This document shows positions 20,640 through 31,516 of a DNA stretch of 64,000 nucleotides, one piece after another. Positions within the stretch are counted from its first letter, which is position 1; every line of letters begins with the position of its first letter. The stretch covers positions 48,068,588 through 48,132,587 of the forward strand of contig OX467082.1 of the NCBI GenBank assembly GCA_950106755.1. Direction: 5' to 3'. The notes beneath the pieces are model-generated. The model had not been told where the DNA came from. It saw nothing but the letters and a program-made list of their open reading frames with translations, and made no database searches. This stretch comes from Climacium dendroides. Its lineage: Eukaryota > Streptophyta > Bryopsida > Hypnales > Climaciaceae. Both the position numbers and the translations under genes were made by a program.

Positions 20640-22612
20640 GAATCTCATACTAGAGGTCAAGAGCTTTCCAAAATCATAAAACACAAAGAAATCTGAGCTA
20701 AAATGAGTAAGATATAAGCGGATGAAGTTTCAAACACTAATTAGTAATTAAAACTTCGTTCATGCATATCTTTTAGTAGGAAAGTCCAAATTACAAGTGT
20801 CTTATAGTTTCGGAAAGCTAGAAACAGGCTCTATCCATTAAACACAACAAACTTCTAAAAATAGTAATTTGTCAAAAGTCAGTCTGAGAGTTAGAGTGTA
20901 TGTAGAGTCTAGGCTAAAAATCAAATTCAGATCATTAGAAGGGGATTATAGTATAGATTTGAGTTAAGAATCTAATAGTAGAGGTCAAGAGCTTTCCAAA
21001 AATAGAAAATACACAAAAATACGAGCTAAATTGAATAAGATATAAGCAGATGAAGTTTCAAACACTAATTAGTAATCAAAACTTCATCCATGCATAACTT
21101 TTAGTAGGAAAGTCCAAATTACAAGTGTCTTATAGTTTTGGAGAGCTAGAAACAGAATCTATTCATCAAAAACAACAAAATTTTAAAAATAGTAATATGT
21201 CAAAAGTCAGATTGAGAGCAAGAACATATAGAGGTAGAAATTAGAGGAAGAAGTATGAATTAGCAAGCAAGAAGTAGTATTTAGTTTCCTCCTATCTCAC
21301 CACTCTTTCTCTCTTCTAGCTTAGACTAAGTGGAGTTCAAAAACTCAATAGAATTGGTAGTTGTGAGGATTTGCAAAAAATATTGAAATTATTATAGTTG
21401 AAGTTGGAGAAGGAAGAGAGATCAAAAATATCTAGAACAACCAATTAGAATTGAGATAAGGAAGGAGAGAAAATTGATCAAGTGAATGTAGTCAAAATTT
21501 TTATCGAAATACGCAAAATAAGTGAAGGAAGGAGGAGGAGAAGAAATAATTGAATAGGATAGAATAGAATATAGGAAAAGAAAAAAAGAGATAAAGAGAA
21601 GGAAAGGAAGAAGTTGAGAGAATTAGAACTTAGATTTGTATTTAACACCCTCTTTTAAGCCGTGGGCAAAAATATCAAACAATTTTGGAAGATGGCAGAT
21701 GATGGAGCATTCCAAGACGCCTACAATTACCTCAACAACGAACCCAATTTTGAGGTAAAACATTAATTTCTTCCCTTCCTTTTGAATTATTGAAAATAGG
21801 ATAAAATACCATAGGGCCGAATTACAAATAGGATTCAGAGTATCAAGACAAAGTTTTTAGTTAAAGATAATCAGATCAGATGGTAGATCTTGCTTGGAGG
21901 TTTCCAAAAACATCTCACACTTAGAATTCCGACTTAAAAGAAGAAAGTTAGGAACGGATGAAGTTTAGAGTCTAAATTGGATGAAATTTTGACAAAACCA
22001 AAAGTTAGGAACAAATCAAATTAGTAAAAAACAGAGAATATTAATTAGAATCCAGAACCGAAGGAAAAACTTAATTTCAAATTGTAGATTAATAGATATT
22101 AATGGATGAAGTTTGAAAAACCATTTAAGTAGTCAAACTTCATCCATTGATAACTTCTAGTAGAAAGATCCAATTAGCAAGTGTAAACCTAATCTAAAAT
22201 CCTAGAATAGAGAACTACATGAAAAAGGGGTAAACTGTCTAAAATTAGTAAAGTAGCAAGAATCAAATCGGAACCAAGAAGAACAAGGAAGGTTAACTTA
22301 GAGCTTAGAATTGAGAGTAGAATGATAACTTAGAACCACAAACTTGTAGAGGAGAATAATTAGAACCCATGGGAACTTCAAACTCAAGAAAAGACTAAAA
22401 ACCCAACAAGATATTAAAGGATGAAGTTTTAGGCTAGGATTGAATGAAACTTCAATAGATGTGTCAACTTAAGACCAAACTTCAGAGTTAGGTAGTAAGA
22501 AATGTTTTAAGTATATCTTCAAAACTCCAAGGTCTTTTGAATTAGGGAACCAAACTAAAACCGTGGATGAAGTTTTTGATGAACCATTTAGCAATCAAAC
22601 TTCATTTACCCG
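20640..22612. repeat. Diverged hairpin repeats (GATGAAGTTT ... AAACTTCATC)
   Basis: A unit of about 260 bp at 20640-20900 is repeated at 20968-21215 with high similarity. Two shorter, more diverged copies lie around 22090-22200 and 22560-22680. Each contains an inverted repeat GATGAAGTTT / AAACTTCATC with a 20-25-base loop (20721-20765, 21049-21090, 22103-22145, 22565-22606), followed by a TTAGTAGGAAAG-type word. Confidence 0.7.
21692..21754 (+). CDS. Exon-like 21-codon frame with a splice donor
   Basis: An ATG begins 21 codons (MADDGAFQDAYNYLNNEPNF plus Glu) that end at GAG|GTAAAA, a good donor site at 21755. A TATA-like TTTGTATTTAAC lies about 50 bp upstream. The composition of the peptide is more protein-like than its AT-rich surroundings, which contain no other frame. 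No matching second exon was found, and the function is unknown. Confidence 0.3.
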
Positions 22613-22949
22613 TATCTTTTGCTAGGAGTGTCCGATTAGGGTGAATTTTATAGTTTTGGAAAGGGGAATTAATCATCTACAAGATGGAATATTTATTTTG
22701 TATCTGAATCACCTTTTGCAAAATAACTTCAGCGGCTTATCAGAATTAGGAATTACCAAATAATTAATAGATTAAAACTTGGTTTGGTTGGATTTTTGCA
22801 TGCTTGAAACATACTTAGGAATTAGATAAAAAGATCCATTGCTTGGAAGGCACAATGAATCGACGTAAGAACACCCATAGGATAGGACCGATTTTAAGAA
22901 CCTGGTTGTGTTTGCTGATTTATCAAGGGTGAGTAAATAAGTGCTCACA

Positions 22950-23707
22950 CCTCTCGGTGAGAGGATTCTTTTCCTCCGTACTTCTGGAGCTGAATCAACT
23001 CTTGATAGGCTTCCTCCTCGTTTGAGTTGAGTATGGAGTGGTGGGAATACAAGTGGGAGACATAAGCCGGAAGAGGGCTCCCACCCTTCTTCCCGTGTCG
23101 GAGGGAACGTACGAAATCTCCTCCCAACTCGAAGATGACGAATGCCCAATCCATCATCAACTTCCTGTGGAAGGTTCCCTAGGATGGTGGAAGCCACCTT
23201 GGCCACCACTCGCCTTGGCTTGGTCGGGTGGAGGATAGGATTGAGAAACGCTACTACATCCTTATATTCTGGTTTGACCAAGTCTGATACCTGGAAGCCA
23301 TCCTTCGGATTCGCCGTCGTCCGGAACTCGCCTTCCATGCACTCTTGATTCTTTTCCATCACCTTGTCCAGCACCATCCGGAACCCGTAGACAGCTCTCC
23401 ACTCGCCTATCGTCCACAACTCAGGTTTTGCCCGGAGGGTAGTATCCAAGATACCGCTTTCCAGTCGCAACAGATCCGCCACCAGACTCTCCTCCTGGAT
23501 GTCCCATGGAACACCCATCAATCCCTCACATCCCATGTTGGTGAGGTTCCGTCGTAGGCGCTCTAGCCGGACCTCATCGGTTGGAATTTCTGGCACCATC
23601 CGCATTAACGGAATTGCCTTCGACCGGGGTGGTGGAGTTGGAATCAACTCGTTTGAGTCCTCCGGCTCCTCCTTTAGCCTACACCGGCTCGCCTTGGAAG
23701 TCATCAC
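22950..23707 (-). pseudogene. LTR-encoded protein, family 2, N-terminal part
   Basis: It starts MMTSKASRCRLKEE and reads through the conserved domain (LRRNLTNMGCEGLMGVPWDI, EWRAVYGFRMV, GYQ/GFQVSDL, FLNPILHPTKP, VAKVASTILGNL). Near 23150 a one-base shift moves the true frame to the one containing MDWAFVIFELGGDFVRSL. That frame runs to 22950, where the 4.5-kb insert begins after ...EESSHR. The gene resumes at 18403. It is very similar to the copy at 3280-4476. Confidence 0.82.
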
Positions 23708-24214
23708 GCTTACAAGAAACCTCGCACAATCTCTCCTTAATCCTCTTGCTCACAAAAGATCACTTTGAAACACCCTACACGATCGCAATTCACACAGTCC
23801 CTCAATCTACCAGAAATTTCTAAGAGCTGGAAAGGTAGGAAAACGAAGATGCAAGAAAGTAAGAAAGGAACTTTGCCTTCCATCGACTACATTCCTCTTC
23901 TTATACTGGCCAGACAGATGGACGGTCGGACGAGAGTACGGGATAGGTTTTGGCAGTAAAGCCTAACCCTAATATGGATTTGGATTTCTGGCTTTTAGGG
24001 CCGGCGCTGTCATCCGATTTCCGGAACTTTTTAGGATTTTAGAATTAGGTTTTTACACCTAATAGGATTTCTCTGGATCCGGAGTTCCGGTATTCCTGAA
24101 ATCCTTCTAATTTCCTATGGGGATTCAAAACTTTCCTTTTTAAGAGAATAAATTTTGAAATTTCTTGTCAAATGCTAGTTTTCTGGGTTTAGCATGTGGG
24201 ATCACACTCCCACA
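22950..24214 (-). mobile_element. 5' LTR (family 2), 5' portion
   Basis: It starts TGTGGGAGTG at 24214 with the same terminal palindrome as at 4983. The CCAAT/TATA-like promoter is in the leader, and the gene starts at 23707. It is preceded (24215-24227) by a polypurine tract, so it was formed as a 3' LTR but now also serves as the 5' LTR of the gag-pol domain to its left: a tandem arrangement with a shared LTR. Confidence 0.82.
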
Positions 24215-24326
24215 TTATCCCTTCCTCACCCGTGAACGTCCTCGTGAAATCCTACTGTGATAAATCCGGTAGGTAGAGTTTCACACGCGATCCGTTTGTC
24301 CGGGTATCTAAAGGATTCCCATCTAA
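24215..24326 (-). other. Remnant of gypsy internal domain with polypurine tract
   Basis: These 112 bases match 4984-5097 closely: polypurine tract, then the end of the integrase region. The match stops at 24326, next to an unrelated gene-B fragment. This shows that a second internal domain once lay to the right and was truncated. Confidence 0.75.
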
Positions 24327-25047
24327 GTCCTGAAAAGGACTAGAAGAAAGAGGGGCCAAATGACCCTTTCGTAGAGGTGGAGTCTAATCCACGAGTTGCA
24401 AAGCAGTACGAGGGGCACAATTCCGATTTGGTTGGGCGGGCCCGCATTTTAGTGAAGTTGGAAGAAGCAGCAAAGGTTCGTTGCATGTTGGACTTGAATA
24501 CGAAAGCAAAGACGGGGCATAAGATGGAAGAGATTGCTAGGGCATTCGATAAACGGATGGATGACGTTATCACTAAGTAGAGGAAGTATCTAGGGGACAA
24601 ACCTCCAATAGCTTATGAAGGTGTATCAGCTTGGTATACGTTGAGAGCGAGGATAAAGTAATCAAGTACCTTGAAGATTTAGTACATGCCGCTCTAAGGA
24701 CTTTAAACGCCCATGAAGTAGAGTTGTCTTCAAAGCGGAAGAATAAACGGAGACTTGAAGAAGAGGATGACCACTCTCCAGAAACTAAAAGACTATTTCA
24801 GAGGGTTGACATGGAAGTACAAACTTGACAAGGAGCCAATAGTGCTCAGGCAACAGTTCGTCGCAAAAGTAGGAGACTCTTGGCGAAGGAGGGGACATCT
24901 CATGATGCGGAAGAAGATAGTGCTACCAAAAACTATTAGGGAAATGTTTCATTTCCTACTCTACATCTATTATAGTAATATTAGTAGAAGATAAATAACT
25001 CATGGGGACTTTAGTAGTTTTAGACACAAGAAAGTATTGTACTTAGG
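24327..25047 (+). pseudogene. Gene B of a hAT element, truncated copy
   Basis: It matches the intact B gene at 59761-60492 from about codon 42 onward (GPNDPFVEVESNPRVAKQYEG, GRARILVKLEEAAKVRCMLD, EIARAFDKRMDDVITK) and extends into the same 3' untranslated sequence (CTCTACATCTATTATA). The first 41 codons and everything upstream are missing. A TAG replaces the TGG after DDVITK (24578). It is cut on the right by a family-2 LTR inserted in the 3' untranslated region, at TTAGG|TGTGGG. Confidence 0.85.
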
Positions 25048-25643
25048 TGTGGGAGTGTGATCCCACATGTTAGACACAAAAATCTAGCATTAGACAGGAA
25101 AATTTAAAATTTATTCTTTTAAATAGGAAAGTTTTGAACTCCAATAGGGGATTAGGAGGATTTGGGAAATATCGGAATTCCGGACCCGGAGAAATCCTAT
25201 TAGGTGTAAAATCCTAATTCTGGAACCCTAAAAAGTTCTGGAAGTCGAATGACGGCGCCGGCCCTAAAAGCCGGAAATCGGATCCGTAAGCCATACGAGG
25301 GTTAGGCTTTCCGCTGACCATCCATCCGTCCTTCCGTCTGGACCAATATAAGAAATGGACTGTAGCCGGTAGAGAGCACAGTTGTTTTCTTGTTTTTTGC
25401 ATTCACCTCGTTTTCCCTTTTCCTTCTTGCCTTCTGGTAGATCGAGAGACTGTGTGAGTTGCAATCATGCAGATGTGCTCTGGAGTGATCTTCTGTGAGT
25501 AAGAGAGCTAGGGAGAGGTTGGGTGAGGCTTCTCGTGTGTACACCATGACTTTCAAGGCGATGCGGCGCAAGCTGAGAGAGGAGTCGGAGGAGTTGGAGG
25601 AACCAGCTCCAACGCCGCAACCGTGGATGAAGGCGATTCCGGT
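25048..25643 (+). mobile_element. Family-2 LTR, plus-strand copy, left part
   Basis: It starts TGTGGGAGTG with the TGTGGGA/TCCCACA terminal palindrome, and the preceding bases are TTAGG. A CCAATATAAGAA promoter lies at 25343-25354, about 200 bp before the ATG at 25546. The LTR is cut at 25643 by the 27-kb hAT element and resumes at 52642. Confidence 0.85.
25546..25643 (+). pseudogene. LTR-encoded protein, family 2, first 33 codons
   Basis: It reads MTFKAMRRKLREESEELEEP and ends in KAIPV at the hAT insertion point. The frame resumes at 52642 with IPVLRVVPEIPTDE. The 8-bp duplication ATTCCGGT codes for the shared Ile-Pro-Val. Removing one copy of it restores the family-2 order KAIPV-LRVVPEIP. 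Confidence 0.9.
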
Positions 25644-25777
25644 CATGGTTGTCATAATGGACGGACGTCCGGTTCGCCCGTCCGTCCGATTTGCCTGTCC
25701 GTTAGAGGGCTCGCCCGTCCGATATAGTCAACACAAAGTTGACTTTATGAAAATAGAAAAATAGGTCACGTGGATGT

Positions 25778-26530
25778 TGTGGCACTCTAGTTAGGAAGAA
25801 GGATTACTTTATGACGAAAATCGAGTAAGGGGACCCATTACTAGCATATTTTTTTGGTTAGGAAAAATTATTCAACCTTTAAAATGCTAGATTCAGACTT
25901 AAGGACCTTCGGAATTCCTTAATATGATAAAGAAGTTAAAAAAGAAGATAGTCCATCCGGAATCGGAAACCGGATTATAGTCCTTTTCCAGAAAATTCAA
26001 TTAAGACTGGAATTAGAAGTAACGGCCACTATAAGAAAACCTTGTTTTACGTGACGGATTGACATCAAAAGGAACAGATTTTAGGTGACATCAAAGGTGA
26101 CATCAAAAAACAAACCCATGTTTTTATGTCAACAACGATGTCCATTGATGTTATATTGGACATCATTGTTGACATAAAAACATGTTTTTTTTTTTTTCAA
26201 TATCACCTAAAATCCGTTCCTTTTGACATCAATAAATTTTGGTTTCTTATAGTGGGCAAAATAGACTTACAGGCTAATCCTATCGGAAGCCTATACTTAA
26301 CGTTAATCTCCTAGCAGGAATGATGGGTTACCGGGGAAATCCTATCCGTTAGAAAAGTACCAACGGTAGGAACCTTAACGGACACTGGGACCGAAATTCA
26401 AGGAAAGGGAAAAAGGGAAATTCTTTTCCGTTCGGGATCATTCTGGGTTATCAATTTTCCGTAATTCCGAGGTAAGCTTTGAGCAAGAGAGAGAGGGAAT
26501 TCTATTCCGGATTCTCGAAAGAGACGTGGG
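25778..26530 (+). mobile_element. Probable 5' part of LTR C
   Basis: The sequence TGTGGCACTC at 25778 resembles the TGTGG starts of families 1 and 2. The following 750 bp contain CCGGAATCGG-type words like other LTR leaders. The bases before it (GATGT) and after the LTR C end at 31962 (AATGC) agree at only three of five positions, so the boundary is tentative. It carries a CACTA MITE and, at its end, a hAT MITE. No gene is seen. Confidence 0.35.
26027..26254. mobile_element. Palindromic CACTA-type MITE (228 bp)
   Basis: The ends are CACTATAAGAAA and its inverse TTTCTTATAGTG, flanked by the 3-bp duplication GGC (26024-26026 and 26255-26257). The interior folds back on itself, with GACATCAA and ATGTTTTTATGTCAACAA blocks repeated inverted around 26150. 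It has no coding capacity. Confidence 0.9.
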
Positions 26531-26538
26531 GGTGATTT

Positions 26539-27210
26539 CAGGGTTGCACGGACGCTGGGACGCCCGGACGTCCGGACGGATGTCCAACGTCCGCGTCCAC
26601 GGGTTTTTGAGTGTCCGGGGACATAGAAATTTCGGACTTGTGTCCGTCCAGTGGACAGGCGGTCGGCCAGTTCAGTGAACCGATCGAGCAGTCGAATGGC
26701 GAGGACGGGGCAGACGGGGCCGACCGAGCGGATGGACGCGGAGCACGGGGCGGACGGAGCCGACCGCGCGGACGGGGCAGACGGGGCCGACCGACCGGAC
26801 GGACGCGGACCACGGGGTGGTCGGGGCCTACCGCGCGGACGGACGGGTCGGACGGGCCCAAACCTAAAACTTGTCTTCCCGAATCTACCCCAGACGACGC
26901 GAACCTACCCCGAACCTGCGGATGGCGTTCGATCGGACGATCCGTCCGCTCCCGAACTTGTGGACTGGCGGTCCGCCCGACCGCTGCGACGTCGGTCCGC
27001 CCGACCGCTCCGTCGGCCACCCGACTGACCATTGCAACGTCACGCCTTACCACTCCATTGGCCGCCCGACCGCTCCCACGATCGCCTGACCAACCGTTGG
27101 ATGCCGACCGACCACAGTCCGGCCGCATCCATGACGCCTGGATGACGGACGTCTAGACATCCGGATTTTGGACGCGATTTCGTGATGGACGTACGTCCGA
27201 GACAACCTTG
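26539..27210 (-). mobile_element. Non-autonomous hAT element (672 bp)
   Basis: The ends are CAGGGTTGCACGG and ...GACAACCTTG, flanked by the 8-bp duplication GGTGATTT (26531-26538 and 27211-27218). Read on the minus strand, its first 420 bases or so match the left end of hAT element 2 (56223-56640): GGTCGGTCGG repeats, then GAAGACAAGTTTTAGGTTTGGGC. It is therefore a deletion product of that lineage. The long GC-rich frames in it are repeat artefacts. Confidence 0.92.
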
Positions 27211-27218
27211 GGTGATTT

Positions 27219-27916
27219 ACTCGTCTTGGCCGGAGTAGAGTTGTATGTTTTTGGAGCAGTTGGAGGAATCATTAGTCGCCATGAGTGATAGGGAGAGCTT
27301 TGAGGATATGAGCAGTGAGGAAGGAGTACTGTTGTCAGAAGCGAAGAAAATAGATTTTATCTATTTCAAATGGAATTTGAAGTAAGAAATCCATTCATAG
27401 TACATTTTCTGTATTCTGTGGGGTAGAAATAGAGAAATTACTAGAGTTATGGATTAACAACTGTAGAGGCTCTTAATTGTGGTAAAATGGTTAAGGAGGA
27501 AGTTTGCACTTTCCGTCCTAACCGGAAACCGGAGCTTGGAGAGTTGTCCAAAAAGTATTTTCAAAGACTTTTTGTAGTATCGGAACTAGATCCGGAATCA
27601 ATCCGGAACTATTCCGAACTAACGGATCCGGAATCTGGAAATGTCTAGGATCCGGATGAAGATCCGGATAGGATCCGGAATCCGAAAAATGATTCGGAAT
27701 AGAAGCCTCATACTAGGCGGCAACGAAGACGACTCCGGCTAGAAGCGGAAGGGCGGATCCGGAACGGGCAGATCCGGAATGGACAATTCCGGAATGGATC
27801 CGGAATTTTAGGAATTTTAGGAACTTTAGGGATTTCCGGAAATTTAGGATGTTCCGGAAATTTAGGAAGATCCGGAATTTTAGGGATTTCCGGATTTATA
27901 GGATCTGATGCTAGCC
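27219..27916 (+). other. LTR-derived sequence, unassigned
   Basis: This continues the sequence interrupted by the hAT MITE. It has a short frame near 27288 (MSDRESFEDMSSEEGVLL). From 27540 it has many GATCCGGAAT-type words and reads like the tail of an LTR gene with several stops, ending in KPHTRRQRRRLR. It joins the recognisable family-1 3' region at about 27917. I cannot tell whether it belongs to LTR C or to the family-1 relative. Confidence 0.3.
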
Positions 27917-28978
27917 TTTCCGGATATCTCGGGAGATTCAGGGATTGGTGGCCTGGATTTCCGGGTTTCTTTTTCAGGCTTTTAGGAGTTGACTTTGGAT
28001 TTTTGTGTTAGTATTTTAAGGGCAGGCAAGTTAGTTGTCTGCCATTCCATCCTACTCCATTCCGTTTTAGTGCTTTCACGTATGTATTACAATTCTCTTT
28101 TCTTAATCTAAGTCAGCTAGGGTACCTCTAGTTGCACTTTTGCTTAGATAGGGTCTTTTGGCTGAGTGTATGCATGGGTGTGTGACTTGGTACTGGAGAA
28201 AGAGAAGGGAGGAAGAGGAGGAATCCGGATCTTGGGCTACTGATCTTTTGGAGTTGAGCTGAGTGGGAGGAATGCGAATTGAGTAAGGGAGTGTAAGTGT
28301 GACATGCTTTTAAATTGCCGGAACGGCAATCCGGGTAAGAGGGTAGAGGGCCCTGCGAGTCCAGAACTAGGAGAGTTCTGTGCGGAGATAAGCAACCGCC
28401 AAAGGAAAGGAACTCCCACTACTCCGGAAAGTCTACCAACTTCCCCCTTGGTACATTGTCTTCCCCTTGAAACTCTATTTCTTGGGATCTATGAGTTCGG
28501 ATCCGTCGTTGTAGTAAAGAGAGGTGTGAGAATTGCTCTGTGTGACCTGATTCCGGATCGGCCAATCCGGAAACTGTGAGAGGATACTCCTTCCTCCTCC
28601 TACAGTTGTGTTGTCTTGGGTGTGTTGTTTAGTAGATTTTAGAGTATAGAGAGGATAATTGTACAAGTGGTGAGTCCCCACCCCTTTCTAGATCAAGGGC
28701 GGACCCTCTGAGGGTAAAACAGAGGCAACAAAAACCAGTGACGGAAGAGAGACGGAACTCAGATCCGGGTGTGTCCGGATCCGGAACGGAATCCGGAATG
28801 TACTAAGTTTCCGGAACGAGATAGGGTAAGTGAAATAAGGGAGATTAAGTGAGTAGTCACAATCCGGATACTTCTAATTCAATCAATATCATACTAGAGT
28901 TCCCTGGAACGATAATTCGTGTCATCTTGCAACCATTTGTCGTTGTAAGGATACTTACGGCTAACTGCGCGTACGACA
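27917..28978 (+). mobile_element. Family-1-like LTR, 3' portion (copy 3)
   Basis: It matches 12952-14013 almost throughout (GGCCTGGATTTCCGGGTTTC, then the conserved block and nested hairpin) and ends in the same GCGTACGACA at 28978. The 649-codon gene is absent. It ends inside the gene of LTR C, whose frame continues from 28985. Confidence 0.8.
28504..28549 (+). promoter_or_regulatory. Conserved LTR block, copy 3
   Basis: CGTCGTTGTAGTA followed by TGTGTGACCTG; same position relative to the LTR end as in the family-1 copy at 13543. Confidence 0.5.
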
Positions 28979-28984
28979 ACTGTT

Positions 28985-30740
28985 AACACTCCGGACGGTA
29001 GTTCCTATCATTCCGGAAGATGAGAACGAGAAGGCGCAGTTGGAGGAGGATCTTACTCGTATCGGCTGCTTGGAACTACTCAAGGTACCCTGGAACCTAC
29101 GGGATGAAGCGATGGTGCAGGAGCTACTCGAGGAGGCAACTGAGGAAATGACAAGCACAATCCGAGGGCAACCGGGAAGGTGGACGGCAGAGCACTGGGA
29201 GAAGGCGTATGGCTTCACCGCATCCGGAGAAGGTTTGAATACGCAACGGGACAAGTACAAGGGTAAGTATACCCGGACCATTCACACAAAGAATGGGTAC
29301 ATGATTGCGCATTGTGGGGATGAGCGTGAGTGGAGAGTTTTAGAATTTCTGGCTCCAATTATCAATCCGGACAGGCCGACCTGGCTTACAGTCACCCTGT
29401 CCAACTGCATCTTTGATGCACTAACCGGAGCGAGAGAGATAAGGTGGGGGTTAGTGATCAAGGAGACAGTGAGGAAGATGGTCGCTACTATAGGGAAAAC
29501 TAAACCCTCCGGTTTAACACCCTTCCTCTACCACCTCTATGATTCCTTAGGATTCCTAAGTGAGAAGGAATATGAGACTTACCAATCTGCCTTAGTGATG
29601 TTAGAGTTTGATATTGAAGACGAGTAGAAAGGGAAAGAGAAAAATCCAACTCCGGAACCGGAATCCAAGGAACCGAAACCTAGTCGTAAGGATAAGGGTC
29701 CAGAGGTAGGAACTAAGAAAGATGAGCTGGCATGGGATTCAGTCTGGAAGGGAGACGCCTTAGGGCAAATCATTGAAGAGTTAACCAAGATCCGCTAGCA
29801 CATAGCCAAAGAATGGAAAACCATTCAAAGGATCAGCAAGGCGTTAGGAGTAAATCCCTCCCAACTCACAAGAGAAGTAGATACTTTGCTACCCGGAAAG
29901 AGTGTCTGGAAGTTGGAAAGTAAAGTAGAAGAATTGACCGGGACCATAGGAGAGCTCCAGAATCAAGTCAAGGAGAAAACAGATGAATTAGAGAGGAGTA
30001 AGAAACTCTCTGCTGAATCTGTGGACCTGCTTGGGCGGATTGGGGAATTCCTTAGGAATACCAGAGATGTGGTGAATCGGGCCCGATTGTTTGATGAGGG
30101 CGTTCACAAGGAAGGAACGCAACTGGGGCCAAAGTTGGTCTCAATTCTGGTTAGTTATGGTACAAAGATGGAGAAGACTTTGAGTGAAATGAGAGACCTG
30201 TTAGGATTAAACCAACCGGGAAAAGGAATGGGAGGAGCCGGTAGTGCCACCCCCTCCAAGGCTCATTCTTCTTCTCCCATGTCATCCAAGAAGGGGAAAG
30301 GGATTGAATTCACCCCTCCCCGAACCCCACCATATGGGAAGATGGGGTCTAAGGACGGCAAAGATTCAACACCCGGATCGCACACCCAAAGTCACTCAAG
30401 GTTGGGTGAAAGTTTGGACTCTCCGGTCAGCAAGAAGCCGATTCCGGTTTAGCCAAGCGCTACCAAGAAGAAGCAAACAACCAAGAGGGCAAGGTCACCA
30501 AACGTTATTCCGGTTTCAGACGAAGAAGAGGAGGATTCGCCCGAGGTCAGTGACAAAGAAGGCAACACAACTGAGTCTTCAGAATCAGAGTCGCCTCCCA
30601 AGAAAGGTAAATTGAAAGGGGCCACTCCAGGGAAGGGCCAGACATTACGAGGAGGGAAGACTGCGACTGGAAGGAAGCAGCCAACTTGGAAAGGAGGGGC
30701 CAAGAATTTGGAAGACACCCCCAAACGACCGAAGAAGTAG
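28985..30740 (+). pseudogene. LTR-encoded protein, family C (decayed)
   Basis: One reading frame runs from TLRTVVPIIPEDENEKAQ (N-terminus lost at the insertion point) through the conserved domain: LEEDLTRIGCLELLKVPWNL, WTAEHWEKAYGF, IINPDRPTWLTVTLSNCIFD and FLYHLYDSLGFLSE. It then passes an acidic linker, a coiled-coil region (near 29900-30220) and a basic Ser/Pro tail ending TPKRPKK at 30740. Only three in-frame stops break it, all TAG (29625, 29797, 30450). The domain order is the same as in families 1-3. Confidence 0.8.
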
Positions 30741-31471
30741 GGGCTAGGCATAAGAGTTAGTCAAAACCAGAGTTGTTAAGTAGGAATAGTTAGGAAGGTA
30801 CTTTTCAGTGTAGATGTATCCGGACTCTTAGAATCTGGATTCCTTCTTTTTGTTTCCTGTCTTTTAGTGAAAGTCAAGGATATGCTTTGGGATGGCACGT
30901 GTCATTCCCTTGTGGTTAGTTAGGATTCTCAGCTGGGGACCGTTGTGTCCCTGGGTTTGTTATTTAGGAGGTGACGATCAATTGTTTCCTCGGACAGTTT
31001 CCAATTGTGAGAATTCCGTCTTGATTTGAAGTAAAAATCAGTATTTCCACTTCACAAGTTGATGTGTCTATTGTATTGTACTTGTGTTGGTATGCCTAGT
31101 GGTGATTTATCGCTGATCTGTGTGGGTAGCTGAGGTTGCTGTGGTTGAGAGGAAGGAAAGAGGGAACAGTCCTCGGATCCTAGCAGATCCGGTTCTATTA
31201 GTAAGGGTTGTACACTGAGGTACTGAGAGTGCGAGGAAGATAGGGAAAGATTGTTTGGAAATCATTCTCCATATGCTTGAGTAGGGTACAAGTATGAAAA
31301 CTTAGTTAAGTGGCGGTAGTCGGGATCCTAATCCAGATATCTCCCCTAAGGAAGTGAGTAAATCTGAAACCATCCAGTGAACAATATGGAGTATGTTAGA
31401 ATGATTGAGTAACTGCTACTCCCTTTAAAGCTCTTGAGCATCTTCTTATAGAATTGAGCCGGTTTAGGATT

Positions 31472-31516
31472 TGTCATTGTAGTAAGTGAAGAGGGTAAGG
31501 CTTCTTGCGTGACCTG
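31472..31516 (+). promoter_or_regulatory. Conserved LTR block, family C
   Basis: GTCATTGTAGTAAG followed by TTGCGTGACCTG, about 730 bp after the LTR gene. Spacing matches family 1. Confidence 0.45.

Larger units (their letters stand above)
18404..22949 (+). mobile_element. 4.5-kb TGT...ACA insert in the family-2 LTR gene
   Basis: The two halves of the family-2 reading frame stop at 18403 and 22950. The insert starts TGTAAGTGCC and ends GTGCTCACA, the TGT...ACA form of the LTRs in this window. The flanking 5-mers are CCTTC and CCTCT, an imperfect match, so the duplication is unsure. Inside are a TATA box (19651), a splice-acceptor-like site (20578), a short exon-like frame (21692), hairpin repeats and otherwise AT-rich sequence. 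No long reading frame is present. It may be another long LTR or a non-autonomous element. Confidence 0.65.

Noticed and set aside
26538..27156. Long GC-rich reading frames on both strands
   Set aside because: They lie wholly inside a 672-bp MITE made of GGTCGG/GGACGG repeats. Frames are open on both strands because of composition, with no recognisable domain.
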